From Pararhizobium qamdonense (GTDB lineage Bacteria > Pseudomonadota > Alphaproteobacteria > Rhizobiales > Rhizobiaceae), in contig NZ_CP119568.1 in NCBI RefSeq assembly GCF_029277445.1, positions 453,501-517,500 on the forward strand: a DNA stretch of 64,000 nucleotides, in the 5' to 3' direction. The position numbers were made by a program, and so were the translations under genes. Shown in pieces: positions 8,546 through 17,532 of this stretch. How positions within the stretch are numbered: the stretch's first letter is position 1; the number at the start of each line of letters is the position of its first letter. The notes under the pieces were generated by a model. The model did not search any database. It had not been told where the DNA came from and saw nothing but the letters and a program-made list of their open reading frames with translations.

Positions 8546-9724
8546 ATGGTTGAACTTTACGGGGAAGCGAAGTCGCGGCGCGACCTCGCCGCCAGTGCAG
8601 GATCGTTTTCGCAATTTGCCGGCGTCCGGCTGATGACGCTCGGTGACGGGCTGGAGCGCGGCATCCGCCTGCTTGAGTTCAGAAGCGGCACGGGGCTGCG
8701 CTTCACCGTGCTGGTGGATCGCGCACTCGACATCGCGGACTGTGAGTATCGGGGCATGGCGATCGGCTGGCATTCTCCGTCCGGCTTCCGCCACCCCGGG
8801 CTTAGCGAGTACGAAGGCGAGGGCGGTCTCGGCTGGATGCGGTCTTTCTCGGGCCTGATGATCACCTGCGGCCTCGATCATATCCTATTCATGTATGACG
8901 AGCAGGCCGATCATTATAATTACAAGCCGAAGGAAACCGTCCGCCACTCGATCCACGGCCGTATCGGCACCATTCCGGGCAAGCTCAATGGTTACGGGGA
9001 ACGGTGGGATGGAGACGAGTGTTATCTCTGGTGCGAAGGCACGGTCACACAGGGCACGGTTTTCGGCGAACATCTGGAATTGAAACGCCGCATCGAGATC
9101 AAGGTCGGCACCAATGACATCCGTCTCTCGGACAGGGTGGTCAATCGCGGCTTTTACCGCACGCCCCACATGTATTGCTATCATATCAATGTCGGGCATC
9201 CGGTTCTGAGCGAAGGGTCGCGGTATCTCGCGCCGCTCCGCGATGTCGTCTGGGCCGCCCATGCGGGTGACGATTACCGCAGGCAGGATGTCGGCTACCG
9301 CACCATGCCTGCGCCGCAACTCGGCTTTCACGAGCAGGTTTGGCAACATGAGATGGCGTCCGACGCGAATGGCGAGGTTCCCGTCGCGCTCGTCAACGAC
9401 CGTCTGGGGCTAGGCTTCGAAGTGGTGACGCGCAAGGACCAGTTCCCCTGCATGTTCGAGTGGCAGAACCTGCAGGCTGGGCAATATGCGCTCGGCATCG
9501 AGCCTTCGACCAACCATGTCCTCGGTCACGGCGCGGCGCGCGATCGCGGCGAGCTGATCTGGCTGGAACACGGTGAGGAGCGCCGCTACGAAACCACCTT
9601 GCGTATTCTCGGCGATGCCGCTGCCATTGCGGCAAGCGAAGCGCGGATCACGGCGATCGCGCGGCAGCCGAGCGAAGACTATCCGGCCCCGTCCGGCAAT
9701 CACGTTGCGCTGGGGGGACGCTGA
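8546..9724 (+). CDS. DUF4432-family (aldose 1-epimerase-like) protein
   Basis: A 392-residue protein of the galactose-mutarotase-like superfamily. Recognisable pieces include RFTVLVDRALDIADCEYRG near the N-terminus, an SIHGRIGTIPG segment and an HINVGHPVL segment that supply the usual histidines, and a C-terminal IEPSTNH motif. These proteins are thought to interconvert or bind sugar anomers, though few members have been tested. The start at 8546 (preceded by AGAAGGA) removes a short upstream extension lacking family similarity. Its stop overlaps the SDR start (ATGA), indicating coupling. Confidence 0.8.
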   Translation: MVELYGEAKSRRDLAASAGSFSQFAGVRLMTLGDGLERGIRLLEFRSGTGLRFTVLVDRALDIADCEYRGMAIGWHSPSGFRHPGLSEYEGEGGLGWMRSFSGLMITCGLDHILFMYDEQADHYNYKPKETVRHSIHGRIGTIPGKLNGYGERWDGDECYLWCEGTVTQGTVFGEHLELKRRIEIKVGTNDIRLSDRVVNRGFYRTPHMYCYHINVGHPVLSEGSRYLAPLRDVVWAAHAGDDYRRQDVGYRTMPAPQLGFHEQVWQHEMASDANGEVPVALVNDRLGLGFEVVTRKDQFPCMFEWQNLQAGQYALGIEPSTNHVLGHGAARDRGELIWLEHGEERRYETTLRILGDAAAIAASEARITAIARQPSEDYPAPSGNHVALGGR

Positions 9725-10521
9725 TGAACGTTCAGATAACTGCCGTTGCAGAAGAAGGAAAATCCGCGATGTCCGTTGCCGGCAAAGTTATTCTCTATAC
9801 CGGTGCCGCCGGCGGTCTCGGCATCGAGACGACGCTCGCGTTTCTGAGGGCTGGCGCCAGGGTGGTGGCGATCGATAACGACCCGGCGAAGAATGCCACG
9901 CTCGAAGCCGCGGCATTCGCCGAGGGCTTGAACGGGCTTGGTCTGAAGGCGCTTGATCTGTCGGATCTCGCCACGCTGCGCAGTTCGCTGGAAGGTCTCG
10001 CAAAGGAAGTCGGCGGATTCGACGTGGTTATCAACAATGCCGCGATCTATCCGTCCAAACCGTTCGAAGACTATTCGATCGAGGAAATGCAGCGTGTCCA
10101 GCGCATCAATGTCGATGCGGGGATCGTCTGTGTGCAAGTCGCCTTGCCGTATATGCGTCAAAAAGGCTGGGGGCGCATCATCAACATCGCAAGCGTCACT
10201 GCCTTCGGCGGCTGGGCAAATCTTTCGCCTTACGTCCAGTCCAAAGGGGCGCTCATCGGTCTCGCCCGCGCCTGGGCGCGCGAGTTCGGGGCCTATGGTA
10301 TTACCGTCAATGCCGTCGCGCCCGGCGCATTCCCGACGGATGCGGAAAAGATCCATCCCGATCCCGAAGGTTATACACGCTTCGTGCTCGATCATCAGGC
10401 GATCAAGCGTCGCGGCAGCGCCGCCGACATCGCTAACGCACTGATGTTTCTGGCATCGGACGCGGCGGGTTTCATCACCGGCCAGACGCTCAATGTCGAT
10501 GGCGGCTGGGTTATGAACTGA
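9724..10521 (+). CDS. SDR-family NAD(P)-dependent oxidoreductase
   Basis: Short-chain dehydrogenase of 265 residues, the last gene of the first sugar operon. It shows the cofactor motif TGAAGGLG, the NNAA structural motif, a catalytic Ser region (IINIASVT) and YxxxK (YVQSK), and the family C-terminus ITGQTLNVDGGW. The first ATG overlaps the upstream stop; an internal ATG at 9769 (MSVAGKV) begins exactly where SDR homology normally starts and may be the true start. Together with the Gfo/Idh/MocA enzyme it provides a second oxidation step. Confidence 0.87.
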   Translation: MNVQITAVAEEGKSAMSVAGKVILYTGAAGGLGIETTLAFLRAGARVVAIDNDPAKNATLEAAAFAEGLNGLGLKALDLSDLATLRSSLEGLAKEVGGFDVVINNAAIYPSKPFEDYSIEEMQRVQRINVDAGIVCVQVALPYMRQKGWGRIINIASVTAFGGWANLSPYVQSKGALIGLARAWAREFGAYGITVNAVAPGAFPTDAEKIHPDPEGYTRFVLDHQAIKRRGSAADIANALMFLASDAAGFITGQTLNVDGGWVMN

Positions 10522-10621
10522 GCATGTCTCCTGAAAGTGCACAGCGGTTTCGGGAAAAAGACATGCGCAAACAAATACCTATAGCACGTCGCGTGAATCC
10601 CGAATCACTCGATGTGCTATA
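10522..10621. repeat. Two adjacent intergenic palindromes of the rhizobial mosaic-element type
   Basis: The gap after the SDR gene contains GCATGTCT...AGACATGC arms at 10522-10566, enclosing the GTGCACAGCGGTTTCGG core typical of rhizobial intergenic repeats, then a second hairpin with TATAGCAC...GTGCTATA arms at 10580-10621. Both could fold in RNA and may also end the upstream transcript. Membership of a named repeat family is from memory of such sequences and was not searched. Confidence 0.5.
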
Positions 10622-10679
10622 GCCTCATCACTGCGAATGTGCCATTCGTCCGTCTCATTCGCCAACAGGGGAGTTCTGG

Positions 10680-11771
10680 GTGGCTCAGCAGGTCTATCTC
10701 GCCGTCGGTTCGCTCAACAGGGAAGCGCCGTATTTTCAGGGCGCACGCGGCGAAGGACTGACCATATTCGCGTTCGACGAAACAACGCTCGAATGCGAAC
10801 GCCTCACTGCCACGAACAGCGTCGACAACCCAACTTTCCTCGCGGTCGATGCTGCTGATGGTGTGGTCTATGCCAATTCCGAAGTTTTCGGCTGGCACGA
10901 AGGCACAGTGAGTGCCTTCCGGTTTTCCCAAGAGACGAACACGCTCTCCTATCTCAACAAGCAGCCGACCCTCGGCAGCATTGCCGCCCACAACATCGTC
11001 ACGCGCGACCGGCGTTTCGTGCTGGTCGCCAATTATGCGATGGGCTCGGGCGGTCCGGACAAATCGATCGCCGTGTTTCCAATCCTTGCCGATGGCGCTC
11101 TTGGCCCTGCCGTCGCATCGCTGCGGCTAGATGGCGAACCTGGCCCGGTCGCGGACCGGCAGGAGCGTCCACATGCGCATATGGTCACGGAGACCGCCGA
11201 AGGCGGCAGCGTTCTCATACCGGATCTCGGTCTGGACCGTGTCGCGGAATACAGGCTGGAAGAGGATGGCAGCTTGTCGTTCGTATCGGACGTCGCGCTT
11301 CCCGCCGGCGCAGGCCCTCGGCACATAGCGCAGCATGCAAACGGGCGTTTCGTCTATATCTCGAACGAACTTGGTTCGAGCGTCTCCTTCATCTCAAGGA
11401 AACCCGGCGCGCTGGCGGTAGAGCAAACACTGTCGACTGTCCTCCCCGGCGTCGAATCCCACGCTGCGGATATCCATCTATCCTCTGATGGCCGTTTTCT
11501 CTACTGTTCCAACAGAGGTGACGATAGCATCGCCTGCTTCATCGTGGATCAGGAGACTGGTATGCTGACCCTTCAGGAGATCGTCCCATCCGGCGGCGCA
11601 ACGCCGCGAAACTTCGCGCTGTCTCCCAGTGGCCGACATCTGCTGGTCGCAAACCAGAATGGCGATGCGATCGTCATCTTCAGGCGCGATGAAAAAACGG
11701 GTGCGCTCACCGACAGCGGCAAGCGTATCGAAATCGGCACCCCCGTCTGCGTGAGGCCCTTTATCCTGTGA
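10680..11771 (+). CDS. Lactonase family protein (YbhE/Pgl-type seven-bladed propeller)
   Basis: Predicted sugar lactone hydrolase related to 6-phosphogluconolactonase of the YbhE type, 363 residues. Repeated propeller strands are visible (VYANSE, FVLVANYAMG, FVYISNELGSSVS, LYCSNRGDDSIA, LLVANQNGDAIVIF), with the conserved RPHAH motif and a C-terminal GTPVCVRPF. The start is GTG at 10680 after GGGGAG. No signal peptide is seen, so it is cytoplasmic. The next gene, a LacI regulator, starts inside its stop codon (GTGA), so enzyme and regulator are co-translated. It would hydrolyse the lactone made by one of the nearby sugar dehydrogenases. Confidence 0.85.
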   Translation: MAQQVYLAVGSLNREAPYFQGARGEGLTIFAFDETTLECERLTATNSVDNPTFLAVDAADGVVYANSEVFGWHEGTVSAFRFSQETNTLSYLNKQPTLGSIAAHNIVTRDRRFVLVANYAMGSGGPDKSIAVFPILADGALGPAVASLRLDGEPGPVADRQERPHAHMVTETAEGGSVLIPDLGLDRVAEYRLEEDGSLSFVSDVALPAGAGPRHIAQHANGRFVYISNELGSSVSFISRKPGALAVEQTLSTVLPGVESHAADIHLSSDGRFLYCSNRGDDSIACFIVDQETGMLTLQEIVPSGGATPRNFALSPSGRHLLVANQNGDAIVIFRRDEKTGALTDSGKRIEIGTPVCVRPFIL

Positions 11772-12814
11772 CGGACGAGAAGCACTCTCCGCGAAAAGGC
11801 CGTCGCAAGGGTGGCGGGGTGACGATGGCGGATGTCGCGGCGGCTGCGGGCGTCTCCATGCAGACGGTTTCGCGGGCGTTGCGTTTTCCCGACACCGTGA
11901 CGGCCGAAAACCGCAAGACGATCGATGATGCGATCCGGAAAACGCACTACGTCCACAATCTCGCGGCAAGCCATCTGGCATCGCATAAGAGCAATACGGT
12001 TGCCGCAGTCATCCCGACACTTTCGGCTTCGGTGTTTGCCGAGACCATTCAGCACTTTTCAGACGTGCTGCATCGGGAGGGCTACCAGATCTTCTTTGGA
12101 AATACCGACTACCAGCCGGATCGGGAAGAAGCGGTTATCCGCAGCCTGCTCGGCCGGCGGCCGGATGGTCTGTTTGTTATAGGCGCACATCACACGCGCG
12201 CGAGCATCGCCCTGTTGAAACGTGCCGGGATCCCCATTGTCGAAGGCTGGGACATGACGGACAAGCCGATCGACCGGCTCGTCGGTTTCTCGAACGCTGC
12301 GGCCATTGCGGAAATGGCCACTCACCTCGCACGTTCCGGCAGGACGAACATTGTTTTCGCCGGTGTTTTGCGCAAGGGCGATAGCCGTGCGGCCGAGCGG
12401 CGGGACGGTTTTGCCTCCGCTATGCAGGAGCTTTTCCCGGGCAAGACGCCGCGCATCGTGGTTTCACGCGATCTGCCGCTGACCATGGCCTCTGGCGCCG
12501 ACGTGCTGCGCAAGGCGCTTGCCCGGTATCCGGAGGCGGATGCAGTGATGTTTTCGTCCGATATCATCGCTTCGGGCGCTTTGCAGGAAAGCATCCGCAT
12601 CGGGCTCAAAGTCCCGCAACGGCTGGCGATCACCGGCTTCGGCGATTTCGAACTTGCCCGCCACCTGATCCCGTCTCTGACGACGGTGGCGGTACCCTCA
12701 GCCGAAATCGGCCGCGAAGCCGGGCGCCTGCTGCTGGAGGGCATGCGGGGCATCCAATCCGAGCAGACACTGATCGACATGGGCTTCAAGCTGATGATCC
12801 GCGATAGCGGCTGA
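11768..12814 (+). CDS. LacI-family transcriptional regulator (GntR/GalR-like)
   Basis: A 348-residue repressor with a full LacI helix-turn-helix (TMADVAAAAGVSMQTVSRAL, residues 19-38) and a type-1 periplasmic-binding-like ligand domain. It starts with GTG overlapping the lactonase stop. Its stop abuts the stop of the convergent M24 peptidase gene (TGATCA). The two TTAGCGCTAA palindromes in the divergent promoter at 18.8 kb have the symmetric CG-centred form expected of LacI-family operators, so this protein is the best local candidate to control both flanking operons; that link is inferred. Confidence 0.88.
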   Translation: MTDEKHSPRKGRRKGGGVTMADVAAAAGVSMQTVSRALRFPDTVTAENRKTIDDAIRKTHYVHNLAASHLASHKSNTVAAVIPTLSASVFAETIQHFSDVLHREGYQIFFGNTDYQPDREEAVIRSLLGRRPDGLFVIGAHHTRASIALLKRAGIPIVEGWDMTDKPIDRLVGFSNAAAIAEMATHLARSGRTNIVFAGVLRKGDSRAAERRDGFASAMQELFPGKTPRIVVSRDLPLTMASGADVLRKALARYPEADAVMFSSDIIASGALQESIRIGLKVPQRLAITGFGDFELARHLIPSLTTVAVPSAEIGREAGRLLLEGMRGIQSEQTLIDMGFKLMIRDSG

Positions 12815-13933
12815 TCAGGTTTCAAAGACCGGCCGATGCTCGAAATCTGTCAGGATTTCACAGCCTGTGGCGGTCACATGCAGCATATATTCCAGCCTCA
12901 CACCGCCGACATTCGGGTCGAAAGCCGTCGGCTCGACCATGATCACCATGTCTTCCTTCAGCGTCTCGCGCTCGTGACCGACGATGCGCGGCCATTCGTG
13001 TACGCCGGTGCCGATTGAGTGGCCGGAATGATGCGCATAGCCGTAACCATTACGGATGATGACAGATTGAAGCACGGCATCAAAATCACCGATGATTAGG
13101 CCGGGCCGAACCGTCTCGATCGCCAGATCCAATGCAGAACGGGCGGTCGAAAACAACTTTGCGAAGCTCTCGGACGGTTGCCCGATCATGGCTGAGGCAC
13201 AACTGTCGCCCCAGTAGCCGGCCACACGCGGCGCCAGATCGCAGATGACCGGGTCGCCTGCCTCGATGACCCGGTTGTCTGGCCAGCCCATGAAGCGGGA
13301 CGTGCGCTCCCGCCCGGAGATCAGATCGCCGGTCACCGGCAGGCGCGCGCCCGCACGGGTTTCCATCGCCAGACGGATGGCCGTAAAGACTTCAAGCTCG
13401 CGCATGCCGGCACGGGTGCTGGCGAGAAACGCCTTTTGCCCGGCCGATGCCGTCAGGGCTGCCTCGCGCAGCAGGCCGATTTCGGTTGCGGTCTTGATGG
13501 CCCGTTGCCGGCGAAAGGCGGGTTCGATCGGAAGCGTGACGCTTCCGTCGAGCAGACCGGCGATCGAGGCGGGCAAAGCGTGCCGTTCGACGGCAATGCG
13601 TCCACCTACGCCGAGACGGGCAAAGAGCACCTTCGCTTCCGTCAGGTAATTCTCGAAGATGTCGGTCGGCTCCTGATACGAGAAGCCGGTGTAGGTGACG
13701 ATCGTTTCCGCCCAGCTTGCCGTGTCCGTCTCAAGGTTGGTGACGAGCAGCGCGGTTTCGCCATTCTTGCCGACAACGCCGAGGCTGGGGCCACCGGCAA
13801 AGGGCGAAGGCCCAGCCTCAATACCGCAGACATGGCCAAGCGCGTATGCGATACCGTCCGGGCTGGTGAAGAGCCCCCAGTCGGCTCCCGATTCCTGGAT
13901 GGCGGCAATGGTTTTTGCGAGCCTTTCCTCCAC
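12815..13933 (-). CDS. M24-family metallopeptidase (Xaa-Pro aminopeptidase/creatinase fold)
   Basis: A 372-residue pita-bread hydrolase. The metal ligands expected for the family are visible: two Asp in VICDLAPRVAGYWGDSC, His in HHSGHSIGTGVHEWP, and Glu in MVEPTAF and RLEYMLHV. Members cleave Xaa-Pro bonds or, as in creatinase, other amide-type C-N bonds without needing metal. It is the last gene of the minus-strand RbsABC-like operon, 10 bases after the second permease. That position suggests it acts on the imported compound, perhaps releasing an acid that is then activated by the divergent CoA-transferase; this is an inference. Confidence 0.83.
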   Translation of the reverse strand: MEERLAKTIAAIQESGADWGLFTSPDGIAYALGHVCGIEAGPSPFAGGPSLGVVGKNGETALLVTNLETDTASWAETIVTYTGFSYQEPTDIFENYLTEAKVLFARLGVGGRIAVERHALPASIAGLLDGSVTLPIEPAFRRQRAIKTATEIGLLREAALTASAGQKAFLASTRAGMRELEVFTAIRLAMETRAGARLPVTGDLISGRERTSRFMGWPDNRVIEAGDPVICDLAPRVAGYWGDSCASAMIGQPSESFAKLFSTARSALDLAIETVRPGLIIGDFDAVLQSVIIRNGYGYAHHSGHSIGTGVHEWPRIVGHERETLKEDMVIMVEPTAFDPNVGGVRLEYMLHVTATGCEILTDFEHRPVFET

Positions 13934-13943
13934 GGGTCTCTCC

Positions 13944-14900
13944 TCAGATCAGGTTGCGGATATGCTGATCGCGGCCATAGGCGGCCACGAGAGCCAGGAT
14001 CAGAAGACCAAGCGCCGACTGGACGAGCGCTTCGGAAAGGCCGAGGCCGATCAGTAGCGTGCGCAACTCCACCAGCACGATGGCGCCCGCGACGGTACCG
14101 GGGAAACCGCCGCGTCCGCCGATCAACGCCGTGCCGCCGATCACGACCGCCGAGACCGTCTGGAAGAGATAAGGCGTGCCGACGGTGGCGCTGGAGGAGC
14201 CGGTGAAACCGAGAAGCAAAATCCCGGCGATTGCCGCAAATACCGCACTGAGGGCGAAAGTCGTCATCCACATGGCGACGGGCCGTACGAGGGCGAGTTC
14301 TGCGGCTTTCAGATTGGAGCCCAGAGCATAGAGGCGGCGGCCATAAACCGTTCGCTGCAACACGAAAAAGCAGCCAAGCGTCAGCACCATTGTAAAGGGG
14401 ATGAGCCAAGGGAAGGGCAATGGCCCGATCGTGCCGCCCAGCGACACGAACTCGTTGACGAAGGGCGGAGCCGAACCGGTCGGCAGGCCGCGCGTCCACA
14501 TCTGAACGCCGGCCTGAACCACGGTGCCGACACCGAGTGTAACGATCAGAGGGTGGATCGACAAGGCCGCCGACAAGCCACCGGAAATGGCGCCGATGCA
14601 GGCGGCAAGCACGATCACGATCAGCAACGCTACGAGAGCCGGCGTGCCGCTGCCGTAAAGGCTGGCGAAGACGACATTGGCGAAGCCGATAACGAACGGG
14701 ATCGACAGGTCGATACCGCCAAGGATCATGACCAGTGTCTGGCCGAGCGCGGCAATGGCGAGAAGCGACGCCAGAATGAGCATGGCGCGGACGGAAAACA
14801 CGCTGCCGAAACCGGGAATGATCAACGTGCCGAGCACAAAAACCAGAGCCACGCCAAGGAAGGCGATCAGGGCGCGATTGGATGTCAGGGAGGTTTTCAT
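13944..14900 (-). CDS. ABC transporter permease, RbsC type (second of pair)
   Basis: Integral membrane subunit of a ribose-type importer, 318 residues with about nine hydrophobic segments and the family pattern ALGQTLVMILGGIDLSIP early in the protein. The start at 14900 overlaps the upstream permease stop by 4 bases; a longer start inside that gene is less likely. Having two non-identical RbsC-type permeases rather than one homodimer is a recognised variant. A longer open frame on the same strand between 13642 and 14961 is a shadow of this gene. Confidence 0.86.
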   Translation of the reverse strand: MKTSLTSNRALIAFLGVALVFVLGTLIIPGFGSVFSVRAMLILASLLAIAALGQTLVMILGGIDLSIPFVIGFANVVFASLYGSGTPALVALLIVIVLAACIGAISGGLSAALSIHPLIVTLGVGTVVQAGVQMWTRGLPTGSAPPFVNEFVSLGGTIGPLPFPWLIPFTMVLTLGCFFVLQRTVYGRRLYALGSNLKAAELALVRPVAMWMTTFALSAVFAAIAGILLLGFTGSSSATVGTPYLFQTVSAVVIGGTALIGGRGGFPGTVAGAIVLVELRTLLIGLGLSEALVQSALGLLILALVAAYGRDQHIRNLI

Positions 14901-15874
14901 CGGCTTTCCATCCAGATCTGGAACCGCTGCTTGAGCTTTTCGGAGTTGAGGCACACAGCAAGCACGAGCACGATACCGTAGGCTGCCTGCAGCACGAACG
15001 TGGAGACGTTGAACGATGTCAGCATGTTCTGCAGCAGGAAGATATCCGCCGCGCCGATAAAGGCCGCCGCTAGTCCACCAACGCCGCCGGCGAGGCTGAC
15101 GCCACCCAGAGCCGCAGCCGCAACAGCAATCAGCGTATAGCCCGGCCCGATATTGGGATCTCCCGAACCGATCAGTGCCGTCAGCGCCAAGGCCGCCATG
15201 CCGGCAATCAGGCCACCGAAGACATAGGAAAGGAAACGCACCGCCGGCACATTGACGCCGGCCGTGTAGGCTGCCCGGTCATCGCTCCCGACCGCCATCA
15301 GAAGGTCATAGAGCGGCAGGCGCTTGAACAGGAGCCAGGCGATAATGATCAGGCCGACGGGAATGAGGGACAGCGGCCCCGCAAAGTCCGCGAGCCACGC
15401 GGGCACGCTGCCGGAGGGCGAGGGCAGGATCGACAGGGCAAGACCGCTATAGATCAGATAGGTCGCCAACGTTGCCACGATCGGCTGGATGCGCAGGACG
15501 GCCGCGAGAAGCCCGTTGATAATGCCCGAGGCAATCCCCAGCAGTAAGGCGGCAGGGATTACGATCCATGGAGATGAAATGCCGGCATCGCCGATGATCA
15601 CCTTGATTATGATCACGTTGATAAGCCCCATCAAGGGGCCGACCGAGACATCGATCGAGCCGCGCCCGGCCAGAAAGGGCAGGGTGGTTGCAAGTGTCGC
15701 CAGCAGTAGAGGGGCTGCAAGTCCGAGGACCGTCAGCCAGTTGCCGGGCGAGAAACGCACGGGATTCAAAAAGACGTTGACCACGAGGAGCACGACGAAC
15801 AGGATCGCGGCAAGCCGCGTTTCCCTTCTCGCCCAGAAGGCCGGTTTGCGAAAGGTCTTCGGGTGGGCACTCAT
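14897..15874 (-). CDS. ABC transporter permease, RbsC type (first of pair)
   Basis: Membrane subunit of the same importer, 325 residues. After a charged N-terminus it carries multiple hydrophobic helices and the family signature region FLAGRGSIDVSVGPLMGL. Its start overlaps the stop of the ATPase B gene by 4 bases (15871-15874), and its own stop overlaps the next permease, so the genes are translated as a chain. It likely pairs with the second permease as a heterodimer. Confidence 0.86.
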   Translation of the reverse strand: MSAHPKTFRKPAFWARRETRLAAILFVVLLVVNVFLNPVRFSPGNWLTVLGLAAPLLLATLATTLPFLAGRGSIDVSVGPLMGLINVIIIKVIIGDAGISSPWIVIPAALLLGIASGIINGLLAAVLRIQPIVATLATYLIYSGLALSILPSPSGSVPAWLADFAGPLSLIPVGLIIIAWLLFKRLPLYDLLMAVGSDDRAAYTAGVNVPAVRFLSYVFGGLIAGMAALALTALIGSGDPNIGPGYTLIAVAAAALGGVSLAGGVGGLAAAFIGAADIFLLQNMLTSFNVSTFVLQAAYGIVLVLAVCLNSEKLKQRFQIWMESR

Positions 15875-16632
15875 GGGTGGCCTCCTTCCTGCCCGAACAT
15901 GGCGGCCATAACCCGGTCCATCGTCATCGATGAGCGATCAAGCACGGTGCTGCATTCGAAATCCCGGAAGATCGAAACGGTGTGGCAGAGCTGCAGGATT
16001 TCCTCGATTTCGCTTGAGAGGATGACGAGGGCGATACCGCTTTCTGAGGCCAGCGTGCGAAATGCTTCGTAGAACTTGAGGCGCGTATTGAGATCCACAC
16101 CTCGGGTAGGGTCGTTCAACAGCATGACGCGCGGTTTCAGGGCCAGCAGCCGGGCGAGAAGAACTTTCTGCTGATTGCCGCCGCTCAGCGCCGAAATGGG
16201 AGCATCGACCGAGGGGTAACGGATCGACAGGAAGTCGGTATAGGACGCAAGCTCCTGCTTCAGGCGTTTGCGGTCGAGAATGCCGGCAAAGGAAAACCGT
16301 GGCATGGAGGGGATCGCGAAATTGTCGAGCACGGAGAGCACCGGAAAGATGCCAGTGGCCCGCCGGTCTCGCGGCAGATAGACGACGCCGTTGCGCGCTG
16401 CCTCGTAGTGGTCCTTGTACTTGGCTGGACCCGCGGTGCCGCCTTCGACGGTGACCGAGCTATCGCGCCAGCGGCCGAGCCCCGCCAGGGCCAGCAGAAA
16501 CTGTTCCTGACCATGACCTTCGAGGCCTGCGACACCGGCGATTTCTCCCGCGCGGATAGCGCCGGATAGCGGCTTCCTGCCGGGAGCGAGCACGAGATTA
16601 TCGTAGCGCAGCACAATGTTCTTATCCGGCAT
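15871..16632 (-). CDS. Sugar ABC ATPase, equivalent of the C-terminal half of RbsA (separate gene)
   Basis: A 253-residue protein matching only the second nucleotide-binding domain of RbsA. The P-loop is degenerate (GLEGHGQEQ, residues 36-44, no GKS/T), as usual for that half, while the signature LSGGN (149-153) is canonical. Walker B is altered to MLLNDP, lacking both expected acidic residues in their normal order. It begins inside the last codons of the first-half gene with its own GGAGG site nine bases before the ATG, so this is a true two-gene arrangement rather than a simple frameshift. Confidence 0.83.
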   Translation of the reverse strand: MPDKNIVLRYDNLVLAPGRKPLSGAIRAGEIAGVAGLEGHGQEQFLLALAGLGRWRDSSVTVEGGTAGPAKYKDHYEAARNGVVYLPRDRRATGIFPVLSVLDNFAIPSMPRFSFAGILDRKRLKQELASYTDFLSIRYPSVDAPISALSGGNQQKVLLARLLALKPRVMLLNDPTRGVDLNTRLKFYEAFRTLASESGIALVILSSEIEEILQLCHTVSIFRDFECSTVLDRSSMTMDRVMAAMFGQEGGHP

Positions 16633-17461
16633 GTAGTGCGGCCTCCGGAGCCATGAGTTTGAGGAGGCGCTGGGCAGTGATATCGTCGCGTTCGAGCGTC
16701 TCGATAACTTTTCCGCTGCGAAGGACCGTTACGCGGTTCGACAGGCGACGGACCTCTTCGAGGCGATGGGAAATGAAGATGACGATGTTGCCGGCGCCGG
16801 CATAATCCTCGATGGCATCGAAAACGAGGTCGCGGTCGGCATAGTCCAGCGCCGCCGTCGCCTCATCGAGCAGCAGGATCGACGGCAGGCGCAAAAACGC
16901 CCGCGCCAAAACGACAAGCTGCTGGCTCGCAAGCGGCAATTCACCGGCGGCTGCGTAAAGCGGAATGGGAAAGCGGGAAATCTGCGCCAGCAGAGCGTCG
17001 GCGAGAGCCGCACGCTTCGCCTTCGGAATACGCCAGCTCAGAGGGCCGTCGTAGCCCAGAAATATGTTTTCCAGCACGGTGCGTTGCGGCGCAATCAGCA
17101 CCTCCTGGAACACGGTGGAAAGACCGAGATCGTGCATGTCGCGCGGGCTGCGGGGTGAGACCGCTCGATCGTTCAGGAGCACACTACCCTCGGTCTGCGT
17201 CACCACGCCGGAGAGGATTTTCAACATGGTGCTTTTGCCGGAGCCGTTTTCACCGAGGATGGTGTGAATTCCCGGGCGGAAATCGACGGAGGCATCGCTT
17301 AAAGCAAGTGTTTCTCCGTACCGCTTGGTCAGGCCAACGGTCTTCAGTCCGACCGGCTCTTTCCGGAACGGAGGAACTGCGCCGCCGTTTTCCATCACGA
17401 CGCGGTGGATGCACGACGGGCCAGCCGTCTTTTCATCCTGCGTCTTTGTCATCTCATGCAT
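16622..17461 (-). CDS. Sugar ABC ATPase, equivalent of the N-terminal half of RbsA (separate gene)
   Basis: A 279-residue ATP-binding subunit matching the first half of RbsA. It has about 40 extra N-terminal residues, then an intact Walker A (GENGSGKST, 70-78) and Walker B with catalytic Glu (ILLLDE, E200). Its signature is degenerate (LPLAS, 175-179). Together with the downstream half-ATPase it would rebuild one catalytically complete site. The gene ends where RbsA would continue through its linker; a separate SD and ATG start the second half 11 bases before this stop. ATG 17452 is an alternative start. Confidence 0.83.
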   Translation of the reverse strand: MHEMTKTQDEKTAGPSCIHRVVMENGGAVPPFRKEPVGLKTVGLTKRYGETLALSDASVDFRPGIHTILGENGSGKSTMLKILSGVVTQTEGSVLLNDRAVSPRSPRDMHDLGLSTVFQEVLIAPQRTVLENIFLGYDGPLSWRIPKAKRAALADALLAQISRFPIPLYAAAGELPLASQQLVVLARAFLRLPSILLLDEATAALDYADRDLVFDAIEDYAGAGNIVIFISHRLEEVRRLSNRVTVLRSGKVIETLERDDITAQRLLKLMAPEAALHAG

Positions 17462-17496
17462 TCATTTCAGCCTTCTGGCAGGCACCTCGATTGATA

Positions 17497-17523
17497 AACC
17501 GCTGCCGATTGTCGGCAGCGGTT
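17497..17523 (-). terminator. Perfect hairpin between binding-protein and ATPase genes
   Basis: AACCGCTGCCGA and its exact complement form a 12-bp stem with a 3-base loop directly after the binding-protein stop. On the minus strand it is followed by TTTATCAA. Such hairpins usually give partial termination or protect the upstream message, raising binding-protein yield. Confidence 0.6.
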
Positions 17524-17532
17524 GTCTCCGGC

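Noticed and set aside
13642..14961. 439-codon minus-strand frame overlapping the permease
   Set aside because: Same strand but wrong frame; composition is Arg/His/Ser-rich, and the true permease is in another frame.
15380..15400. CAAAGTCC resemblance to the recurring palindrome inside a permease gene
   Set aside because: Only one half-site matches, inside coding sequence; treated as chance.
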